Translations under genes and position numbers: made by a program | The notes under the pieces: model-generated | What the model was told of the DNA's origin: nothing | Seen by the model: only the letters and a program-made list of their open reading frames with translations | Database searches by the model: none | Part shown: one piece after another, positions 1 to 5,659 of the stretch | Position numbering within the stretch: position 1 is the first letter of the stretch | Layout of the letters: each line of letters starts with the position of its first letter | DNA from: Bacteroidota bacterium | Lineage (GTDB): Bacteria; Bacteroidota; Bacteroidia; Bacteroidales; JAAYUG01 | Direction of reading: 5' to 3' | Assembly: GCA_021812865.1 (NCBI GenBank) | Contig: JAKAMP010000186.1 | Span: 1 to 6,246 of the forward strand | DNA length: 6,246 bases

Positions 1-876
1 GTTTCTCTCCTCCTTCAGGCGGGCTGACAACTCATGGGCCAGCTCTACAATCTGCAGATCCGTGCCAAATGAACTGTCGAAAACATGAACAAACCCCATT
101 TTTCTGAGTGCAGCTTCAATGATTCCCTGGGCCTGTTTTCCGTTTTTTATTCCGAATTCAGTGGCGATGGTGTTGGCAACAACCGGTGAATACTGAACCA
201 CCACTTTACGGGAAGGGTCGTGGAGGTATTGTTCAAGATCGGGGAACTGAACCTTTTCGGTGAGGGCGGCAGTGGGGCAGGCCATGATGCATTGCCCGCA
301 CTGGATACAACTGGAAAAGTTCAGGTCTTTGTTGAAGGCTGCGCCTACGATGGTTTGGCTTCCACGGTGAAGGAAGTCGATGCTCGAAACAGCCTGCTGC
401 TCTTCGCATACACGGACACACCGCCCGCAAAGAATGCATTTGGAGGGTTCCCGAACTATGCCAGGGCTGGATTTATCAAGTTTGTGGTGCATCCTGGCTC
501 CGGGGATGCGTCGTTCCCGTACCTGCAGTTCTTCGGCCATCGATTGCAGCTCACAATTGCCATTTCTTTCACAGTACAGGCAGTCGTCCGGATGGTTCGA
601 AAGGAGCAGTTCCACCAGGAGCTTCCGGGCGCGGATTACGCGGGGTGAATGGGTGCGGATATGCATCCATTCCTCCACCGGATAGGAGCAACTGGGCACC
701 AGCCCGGGCTTGCCTTCCACCTCAACCACGCACATCCGGCAGGCTCCCGTGGGAGAGAGTTCCTTCATGCTGCATAGGGTGGGCACCATGATTCCCGCCC
801 TGTGTAAGGCTGAAAGAATGGTCTCGCCTTTCTCTGCCTGGATGATTCGGTTGTTGACTTCGATGTCGAATATCAT
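1..876 (-). CDS. hydA: [FeFe] hydrogenase catalytic subunit HydA, N-terminal 292 residues (cut by window edge)
   Basis: Catalytic subunit of the trimeric NADH/ferredoxin-linked cytoplasmic [FeFe] hydrogenase; in this family it reduces protons or oxidises H2 at an H-cluster. The frame is open from the ATG at 876 to base 1 and gives 292 residues. In order: a plant-type [2Fe-2S] domain with C35, C46, C49 and C63; a NuoG-type His-Cys3 [4Fe-4S] site (NHPDDC...C...C) with H95, C99, C102 and C108; a bacterial 2x[4Fe-4S] ferredoxin with C147/C150/C153/C157 and C190/C193/C196/C200; then the start of the H-cluster domain from about residue 222 (VVVQYSPVVANTIATEFG, later GFVHVFDSSFGTDL). All H-cluster cysteine motifs lie beyond the edge. 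Family members are usually about 570-650 residues, so roughly half is missing; the break is the window edge, not a mutation. The ATG overlaps the hydB stop (ATGA, 873-876), so translation is probably coupled. No Shine-Dalgarno is seen. Confidence 0.95.
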   Translation of the reverse strand, partial: MIFDIEVNNRIIQAEKGETILSALHRAGIMVPTLCSMKELSPTGACRMCVVEVEGKPGLVPSCSYPVEEWMHIRTHSPRVIRARKLLVELLLSNHPDDCLYCERNGNCELQSMAEELQVRERRIPGARMHHKLDKSSPGIVREPSKCILCGRCVRVCEEQQAVSSIDFLHRGSQTIVGAAFNKDLNFSSCIQCGQCIMACPTAALTEKVQFPDLEQYLHDPSRKVVVQYSPVVANTIATEFGIKNGKQAQGIIEAALRKMGFVHVFDSSFGTDLQIVELAHELSARLKEERN

Positions 877-2825
877 GATTTGATCTTTACAGCACCAAAC
901 TTGCAAACCTCATTGCATATGCCGCATCCTGAGCACCTTTCTTCCACTATGAAAAAAGGCTTCAGTTCAGTTCCAATGATGGCATTGTCGGGACAGCGTT
1001 TAGCGCAAAGGGAACAACCTGTACATTTATCAACTACGATATGGTATGACCGAAGCTCCCTGCAAACGCCCGATTTACAGTGGCGGTCGAAAATATGTTC
1101 CTCAAATTCATCCCGGAACCAGCGAAGGGATGCGAGAACAGGGTTCGGGGCATTCACGCCCAGTCCGCAGAGCGACGTGTCTTTCATTACTTCGGCTATG
1201 GTCTCGAGTTGCATCACGCCCTTGAACCGTTCCAGTGTGGCATGCCCGTTGTGATCCAAAGGTTTTCGGCTGATGCCTTCCAGTATTTCACGCATTCTTT
1301 TGGTACCTTCCCTGCAGGGAATGCATTTCCCGCAACTCTGTTTTTGCATGAAATCCATGAAGAATCCAGCCATATCGACCATGCAGACACTTTCGTCCAG
1401 CACCACAAATCCTCCTGATCCCATTCCGGCTCCGGCTGATTTCAATGCTTCAAAGTCAACCGGTGTATCAAGCAGCTTCTCGGGGAGAGGCCATCCGCTC
1501 GGTCCCCCCAGCAGAACCGCCTTGAATTTTACTCCGTTTACGGTTCCTCCGGCTATGTCGTATACTATTTTCCGCAGGCTTGTTCCCATAGGAACTTCAA
1601 TCAGTCCCGAAAGTTTCGACTTGCCCGACAAAGCAAAAATCTTGGTGCCCTTGCTTGTTTCCGTGCCTACCGACTGAAACCAGTCTGGGCCCTTCAGGAT
1701 AATGTCAGGCACATTGCAGAGCGATTCCACATTGTTGATGATGGTAGGCTTTTTATATAGTCCGCTTTCCGATGGGTAGGGTGGTCTCATCTGTGGCATA
1801 CCCCTCTTTCCCTCCAGGTTACCGATCAGGGCCGTTTCCTCTCCGCAGACGAATGCGCCCGGACCTTGTTTAACCTCTAACTCGATGCTGAATCCGTTTT
1901 GCATAGCATTTTCCCCAAGCAGATTCAGTTCCCTGGCATCCTGGATGGCTTTCCTGATGAGCTCAATGGCAAGCCTGTATTCACTTCGGATGCATATATA
2001 TCCTTTTGCAGCTCCTATGGCATAGCAGGCAATGGCCAGACCTTCAATCAGCTTATGCGGATTGGATTCGATAAGATTCCTGTCAAGAAAGGCGCCCGGG
2101 TCGCTCTCCTGGGCATTACAAATTATATATCTCCTGTCGGCCTGGGTCTGCAGAGCTGTTTTCCATTTCTTTCCTGCAGGAAATCCGGCACCGGCCCGTC
2201 CCCGCAACTGGCTTTGTTCCACAAGATTGCATACTTCTGCAGGAGTATACCGGCTAATGGCCTTGACATATGCCTTGTAGCCTCCGGTAGCAATGTATTC
2301 AGCAATTGACGAGGGATCGATAAGTCCGGCATCTTTCAGAACCTGCCTGCTCTGGTTCCTGAAAAAAGGCAACTGGTCAAGATAGGGTACTTCTCTCCAG
2401 GGTTCAGCCTTACTGTCGCGGTATTGCCCCAGCATATCGTCAACCGGCACTTCCCGGTGAAGGATATCATCAAGCAGGCGGGGTACCCTGGTAGCCGTCA
2501 CATTCCGGAAGAATATTCTCGCCTTGCCGGGTAACTGCACATCGAGTATGGGTTCTGCCGAACATAAGCCCATGCATCCCACCTCGATCACCGATGCTTT
2601 TACCTGGCGCTCCATCAGGTACAGGTTCACCGCTTCCAGGGTTTTGAGTGAACCGGCAATGCGTCCGCAGGTTGACGTTCCTACGGTGATCACAGGCAGA
2701 CTGGTACTTTTCTTCATGGCGGTTTCCAACGCTTGCCGGGCACGGAGAATGTTTTCCTCTTTGCCTGAATGCAACCATTCTTTCAGAATGCCCGATAGCG
2801 CTTCATGTATTGCTTCTGAATACAT
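873..2825 (-). CDS. hydB: NADH-linked [FeFe] hydrogenase subunit HydB (NuoF-like, FMN/NAD(H)-binding)
   Basis: Flavin subunit that exchanges electrons with NAD(H) through FMN and is the proposed bifurcation site in HydABC complexes. With ATG at 2825 it has 650 residues. Domains: thioredoxin-like [2Fe-2S] domain, about 40-125, with C53, C84 and C88; NuoF FMN/NADH core, about 200-440, with RGRAGAGFPAGKKW at 208-221, CNAQESDPGAF at 236-246 and CGEETALIGNLEGKRG at 327-342; N3-type [4Fe-4S] site C498, C501, C504 and C553 (SCGKCIPC...SLCGLG); a C-x4-C at 583/588; and two C-terminal [4Fe-4S] motifs, C601/C604/C607/C611 and C631/C634/C637/C641. A longer frame begins at GTG 2867 but overlaps hydC by 41 nt; ATG 2825 sits one base after the hydC TAA, has AACAGG just upstream and starts at the expected N-terminal helix, so I prefer it. 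Oddities: the first cysteine of the usual four in the N-terminal [2Fe-2S] motif is Val, and the usual Asp of the CNxDE flavin loop is Gln239. Confidence 0.95.
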   Translation of the reverse strand: MYSEAIHEALSGILKEWLHSGKEENILRARQALETAMKKSTSLPVITVGTSTCGRIAGSLKTLEAVNLYLMERQVKASVIEVGCMGLCSAEPILDVQLPGKARIFFRNVTATRVPRLLDDILHREVPVDDMLGQYRDSKAEPWREVPYLDQLPFFRNQSRQVLKDAGLIDPSSIAEYIATGGYKAYVKAISRYTPAEVCNLVEQSQLRGRAGAGFPAGKKWKTALQTQADRRYIICNAQESDPGAFLDRNLIESNPHKLIEGLAIACYAIGAAKGYICIRSEYRLAIELIRKAIQDARELNLLGENAMQNGFSIELEVKQGPGAFVCGEETALIGNLEGKRGMPQMRPPYPSESGLYKKPTIINNVESLCNVPDIILKGPDWFQSVGTETSKGTKIFALSGKSKLSGLIEVPMGTSLRKIVYDIAGGTVNGVKFKAVLLGGPSGWPLPEKLLDTPVDFEALKSAGAGMGSGGFVVLDESVCMVDMAGFFMDFMQKQSCGKCIPCREGTKRMREILEGISRKPLDHNGHATLERFKGVMQLETIAEVMKDTSLCGLGVNAPNPVLASLRWFRDEFEEHIFDRHCKSGVCRELRSYHIVVDKCTGCSLCAKRCPDNAIIGTELKPFFIVEERCSGCGICNEVCKFGAVKIKS

Positions 2826-2826
2826 G

Positions 2827-3297
2827 TTACCTGTTTTCTTTTTGAAGAATTCTGTCCAAAATCTCACGCAATTGTGAGGAATCGGTCAAAGGGAAATATT
2901 CACCGTTGATCTCTATTACCGGAGTGCGCGAACATGCACCCATGCAGGCCACAATTTCGAGGCTGAACATGCCATCGCGCGTGGTTTCTCCATGGGCAAT
3001 CTTCAGCAATTTTTCGGCTTCCCTGATCAGCGCCCTGGCGCCACTGGCATGGCAGCTTGTACCATGACATATGCGTAAATGATATCTGCCCCGGGGAATA
3101 AAAGTGAACTGGTTGTAAAAAGTGGCAATCCCGTATATTTTGCTGGCAGGAAGGTGAAGGTGCTGCCCCACTTTTACGATGGTTTCTTCCGTAAGATAGC
3201 CGCAGTTTTCCTGTATTTCCTGAAGAATGGGAATCAGCTTGTCGCGCCTGGCATCTGGATGTTTTTCAAGAATTTTATCAGTCGCGTCGGAGGCCAT
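2827..3297 (-). CDS. hydC: NADH-linked [FeFe] hydrogenase subunit HydC (NuoE-like [2Fe-2S] protein)
   Basis: Small Fe-S subunit of the HydABC hydrogenase, homologous to NuoE of complex I, relaying electrons next to the HydB flavin. It has 156 residues, normal for the family: an N-terminal helical domain with the NuoE signature (DKLIPILQEIQENCGYLTEE, about 20-39, and KIYGIATFYNQF at 53-64), then a thioredoxin-fold domain with all four [2Fe-2S] ligands, C77-x4-C82 (CHGTSC) and C118-x3-C122 (CMGAC). It ends LQKENR-TAA one base before the preferred hydB ATG. It starts at ATG 3297, the first gene of the leftward operon, about 31 nt from the predicted transcription start. There is no Shine-Dalgarno; the leader is AT-rich, as is common in Bacteroidetes. 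No internal damage or unusual residue is seen. Confidence 0.95.
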   Translation of the reverse strand: MASDATDKILEKHPDARRDKLIPILQEIQENCGYLTEETIVKVGQHLHLPASKIYGIATFYNQFTFIPRGRYHLRICHGTSCHASGARALIREAEKLLKIAHGETTRDGMFSLEIVACMGACSRTPVIEINGEYFPLTDSSQLREILDRILQKENR

Positions 3298-3334
3298 ACG
3301 GATAATTTGCTAAAAATTAGTATATTAATCTTTA

Positions 3335-3364
3335 CAAAGATATAATTTTTACTGTTATTTCAAA
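3335..3364 (-). promoter_or_regulatory. Bacteroidetes-type promoter of the hydCBA operon
   Basis: On the minus strand, TATCTTTG (3342 to 3335) matches the Bacteroidetes -7 consensus TAnnTTTG exactly. A TTTG -33 box lies at 3364-3361, 18 nt upstream, close to the usual spacing of about 19. Transcription would start near 3328, giving a leader of about 31 nt to the hydC ATG. The -33 box lies inside the degenerate operator copy at 3352-3369, which would suit repression. This was found by consensus match only. Confidence 0.7.
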
Positions 3365-3369
3365 AACAC
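3352..3369. promoter_or_regulatory. Degenerate second operator copy abutting the palindrome
   Basis: CTGTTATT at 3352-3359 repeats exactly the left arm of the perfect palindrome 17 bp downstream. With the same spacing it pairs with AAACA at 3364-3368 (4 of 5 matches to TAACA), so the core reads TGTTA-N6-AAACA. It covers the -33 box of the hydCBA promoter (centre at about -32.5). The direct repeat and the half-site geometry suggest cooperative binding of two dimers, but an AT-rich chance repeat is possible. A weaker CTGTAAAA at 3393-3400 has no partner arm. Confidence 0.45.
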
Positions 3370-3386
3370 TGTTATTAAAATAACAG
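3369..3386. promoter_or_regulatory. Perfect inverted repeat CTGTTATT-AA-AATAACAG, candidate operator in the divergent control region
   Basis: The 18-bp sequence CTGTTATTAAAATAACAG has two exact 8-bp arms around AA. Its core, TGTTA-N6-TAACA, has the spacing of Rex operators (clostridial form TTGTTAA-N4-TTAACAA) and also of Crp/Fnr-type sites (TGTGA-N6-TCACA). The centre, 3377.5, falls at about -41.5 from the predicted rightward start (near 3419), a classic class II activator position, and about -49.5 from the predicted leftward start (near 3328). The symmetry is seen directly; the identity of the bound protein is inference. A Rex site would make sense for NADH-linked hydrogenase genes. Confidence 0.65.
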
Positions 3387-3404
3387 AAGATGCTGTAAAA
3401 TATG

Positions 3405-3412
3405 TATATTTG
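3405..3412 (+). promoter_or_regulatory. Candidate -7 element of the ferredoxin-hydS-phosphatase operon promoter
   Basis: TATATTTG is an exact match to the Bacteroidetes -7 consensus TAnnTTTG, so transcription would start near 3419, leaving a leader of about 118 nt. At the place where a TTTG -33 box is expected (about 3381-3386) lies the right arm of the palindrome instead. A missing -33 box with an operator at about -41.5 suggests that this promoter needs an activator. The consensus match is seen; activator dependence is inferred. Confidence 0.5.
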
Positions 3413-3486
3413 CGGGAAGTTGTTTGAAATGAACAAAATATGCGGATAGCCTCCTGGATTTTAATACGGCTTTTTGCGATCAGAAA

Positions 3487-3508
3487 TGCCCAACGGGAAC
3501 CGCTGGCA
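3487..3508 (+). promoter_or_regulatory. Small hairpin in the long leader of the rightward operon
   Basis: In the leader between the predicted start (near 3419) and the ferredoxin ATG at 3537, TGCC-C-AACGG (3487-3496) can pair with CCGCTGGCA (3500-3508) around a GAA loop, with one bulged C and one A-C mismatch. It is not followed by a U run, so it is not a typical terminator. A six-codon open frame starts at ATG 3430. No riboswitch family is recognised. The stem may be incidental. Confidence 0.25.
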
Positions 3509-3536
3509 TTCCCCTGAAGGCATTAAACAACAATGA

Positions 3537-3788
3537 ATGAGTGAGAAAACGGAAATAGTGGTTTGCCTTGGCAGTTCCTGCTTTTCGCGTGGAAACAGGA
3601 AACTGGTTTCAGCCATTCAGGAGTATCTTACGAAAAACAGTCTGGAAGAACAGGTGTACTTTCATGGGAACCATTGCTTCAGCAATTGCAGCTTCGGACC
3701 CATCATGAAGGTCAATGATATGATATACAAAGATGTGGATGTCCTTAAAGTGCTCGATATTCTGGACAGTCATTTTAAGAAATTTTAA
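3537..3788 (+). CDS. Small thioredoxin-fold [2Fe-2S] ferredoxin
   Basis: An 83-residue cytoplasmic protein of the thioredoxin-like [2Fe-2S] ferredoxin family, the stand-alone version of the NuoE C-terminal domain. The cluster ligands are all present: C10-x4-C15 (CLGSSC) and C47-x3-C51 (CFSNC), followed by FGPIMKVNDMIY, which resembles the segment after the second cysteine pair in NuoE-like proteins. It lacks the NuoE N-terminal helical domain, so it is not simply a second HydC. ATG 3537 is chosen because the only nearby alternative, ATG 3533, runs into a stop after three codons. It is followed 23 nt later by the preferred hydS ATG, so it is almost certainly co-transcribed with hydS. It may carry electrons to or from the sensory hydrogenase; this is inferred from position only. 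Confidence 0.88.
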   Translation: MSEKTEIVVCLGSSCFSRGNRKLVSAIQEYLTKNSLEEQVYFHGNHCFSNCSFGPIMKVNDMIYKDVDVLKVLDILDSHFKKF

Positions 3789-3811
3789 ATCAGCCTGCCG
3801 TGGAACCTTTA

Positions 3812-5659
3812 ATGAAAATTGATCCTGAGAAATGCAAGGTTTGCTATGCCTGTGTAAGGGTGTGCCCGGTGAAGGCCATACAGGTAAAGGAATCCCAGGA
3901 AATTCCCCTTATTCTTCCTGAAAGGTGCATCGGTTGCGGAAGTTGTTTGGAGTCCTGTTTTCCAGGCGCCATCGTATATCGGGATTCCATGGCCCAGGTT
4001 AAGGATATTATCCGATCGGGCGGAACCTTAGTCGCCGTCACTGCACCCAGCATTTCCGGGGAATTTGAGGATATTACCGATTACCGGAAGTTCGTTCGGA
4101 TGATCAAGGAACTGGGTTTTGCCTATGTGCATGAGGCAGCTTTTGGAGTTGACCTGGTTGCCCATGAATATGCCAAACTATTCGGAAACTTCAAAGGAAA
4201 ATACTACATCGCTTCCTGCTGCCCGGTGGTGGTTTCCTATGTTGAGAAGTACAGTCCCGATCTGCTGAGCAACCTGGCCCCTTTGCAATCCCCCATGGCC
4301 GTTACGGCTAAAGTGGTGCGTAAAAAATATGGCAATCACATCAAAGTGGTGTACATCGGTCCCTGTATCGCCAATAAGGACGAAGCCCTGCGTGCGGAGC
4401 CTGATGCTGCCATCGATGCCGTGCTCACTTTTGTTGAACTGCGGAAACTTTTTGAGGAGTTCAGTATCTCGGAAAGCAAACTGGAATATGCCGATTTCAA
4501 TTTGCCACACGGCAACAAAGGATCGCTGTTCCCGATCAGCAACGGATTGCTTCAGGCCGGAAATATTCCGGAGGACTTGATGACCGGCAAGGTGATCACT
4601 GCCGATGGAAAGGAGAACATGATCCGGGCGGTGAAGGAGTTTGACAAGGGAATTGCCGATATTCATGCGCATTTCAACCTTTTCTTCTGCGAAGGATGCA
4701 TCATGGGACCGGGAACATCAAAGAACGGCAATAAGTTCAGGCGACATTCCCTGGTGGTGGAATATGCCCTTAAGCGAAAGAAAAAGTTTGATTTTACTGC
4801 CTGGGACGAAGCCTTCAAGGAATATTCGGAACTGGGATTCGGGAGGGGATTTTCCCCTGATGATAACCGATTGAAAGAACCATCGGAAGAGGTGGTGTTT
4901 CAGATCATGAAAGACCTGGGTATTGATAACCCCGACGAGGAAGCCGGCTGTACTGCATGCGGTTATCCTTCATGCCGCGAGTTCGCCATCGCCGTAGCCC
5001 AGGGACTGGCTATTCCCGATATGTGCAGCAGCCTGGCACAGCGTAACAGGCAGAACTATATACGTACCCTGAAGATTACCAATGAACAACTGGTGCAGAC
5101 ACAAGAGGCCCTGCGCGAATCAGAAAAGCGGGCCCGGGAGGAACAGGAAACAGCCCATGAAGCAACAGCCATTATCACGGCCATGTTGCAGAAAATCCCC
5201 TCTTCCCTGGTGGTGGTTGATAAAAACCTCAGGATACTTCAGAGCAACCAGAGTTTTATCGATCTGGCAGGTGAAGAGGCCAGGGAAATTAACCTTGTCA
5301 TACCCGGACTGACAGGAGCTGACCTGAAGAGTCTCATGCCGCATGTTTTCAGCAATATGCTCTCTTTTGTTCTTTCAAGCGCGGAAGATATCGTAAACCG
5401 CGACCTGAATATAGGCAACAAATTGTTCAATGTTTCGGTTTTTACCATCAGGAAGAATGAGATCGTTGGCGCCCTGGTAAGGGATATGTCCGACCCGGCA
5501 GTGCAGAAAGAGGAAGTGGTGAAAAGGGTTACCGAGGTGATTGATAAAAACCTTGAACTGGTGCAGAAAATAGGGTTCATCCTGGGCGAAGGCGCCTCTG
5601 AAACCGAGAAGATGCTTAATTCCATTATCGAAACCTATAAATCGTCACGCAAGAAATGA
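3812..5659 (+). CDS. hydS: Sensory-type (group C-like) [FeFe] hydrogenase with PAS domain, HydS
   Basis: Putative H2/redox sensor rather than a bulk-turnover enzyme. It has 615 residues from ATG 3812; a GTG at 3800 would add four residues (MEPL), and neither start has a ribosome site. Domains: 2x[4Fe-4S] ferredoxin with C8/C11/C14/C18 and C39/C42/C45/C49; H-cluster domain, about 70-345, with motifs ASCCP (C136, C137), GPCIANK (C185) and FFCEGCIMGPG (C293, C296); an additional four-Cys Fe-S domain C380/C383/C388/C405 (CTACGYPSC); a coiled coil, about 415-455; a PAS domain, about 456-560 (SSLVVVDKNLRILQSNQSF); and a C-terminal helix. Against catalytic enzymes, MPC is GPC, the Met before the last cysteine pair is Phe, and that pair is C-x2-C rather than C-x3-C, all pointing to the sensory lineage. 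The first cysteine of TSCCP, used in proton transfer, is kept as C136. There is no kinase, cyclase or methyl-accepting output domain; the next gene, a phosphatase, overlaps by 4 nt and is the likely output. No membrane segments or signal peptide are seen. Confidence 0.92.
   Translation: MKIDPEKCKVCYACVRVCPVKAIQVKESQEIPLILPERCIGCGSCLESCFPGAIVYRDSMAQVKDIIRSGGTLVAVTAPSISGEFEDITDYRKFVRMIKELGFAYVHEAAFGVDLVAHEYAKLFGNFKGKYYIASCCPVVVSYVEKYSPDLLSNLAPLQSPMAVTAKVVRKKYGNHIKVVYIGPCIANKDEALRAEPDAAIDAVLTFVELRKLFEEFSISESKLEYADFNLPHGNKGSLFPISNGLLQAGNIPEDLMTGKVITADGKENMIRAVKEFDKGIADIHAHFNLFFCEGCIMGPGTSKNGNKFRRHSLVVEYALKRKKKFDFTAWDEAFKEYSELGFGRGFSPDDNRLKEPSEEVVFQIMKDLGIDNPDEEAGCTACGYPSCREFAIAVAQGLAIPDMCSSLAQRNRQNYIRTLKITNEQLVQTQEALRESEKRAREEQETAHEATAIITAMLQKIPSSLVVVDKNLRILQSNQSFIDLAGEEAREINLVIPGLTGADLKSLMPHVFSNMLSFVLSSAEDIVNRDLNIGNKLFNVSVFTIRKNEIVGALVRDMSDPAVQKEEVVKRVTEVIDKNLELVQKIGFILGEGASETEKMLNSIIETYKSSRKK

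Noticed and set aside
220..648. 142-codon open frame on the plus strand.
   Set aside because: Antisense to hydA, whose minus-strand frame carries a full set of Fe-S motifs; the plus product has no recognisable domain.
2826..2867. GTG start of hydB at 2867, giving 664 residues.
   Set aside because: It would overlap hydC by 41 nt and add 14 residues without family similarity; ATG 2825 fits the junction better.
2863..2878. CTCAC-N6-GTGAG inverted repeat near the hydC/hydB junction.
   Set aside because: Arms are only 5 bp, it lies inside the hydC coding sequence 38 bp or more before the hydB start, and no promoter element is beside it.
3316..3330. AT-rich near-palindrome ATTAGTATATTAATC upstream of hydC.
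   Set aside because: Imperfect, very AT-rich and downstream of the predicted -7 box; expected by chance in such sequence.
3341..3346. TATAAT hexamer on the plus strand, resembling a sigma70 -10 box.
   Set aside because: No TTGACA-like -35 at the right spacing; it is in AT-rich sequence between better Bacteroidetes-type promoter elements.
4178..4672. 164-codon open frame on the minus strand.
   Set aside because: Antisense to the H-cluster domain of hydS; composition and lack of motifs mark it as a shadow frame.
5239..5625. 128-codon open frame on the minus strand.
   Set aside because: Antisense to the hydS PAS region, with no motif or promoter of its own.
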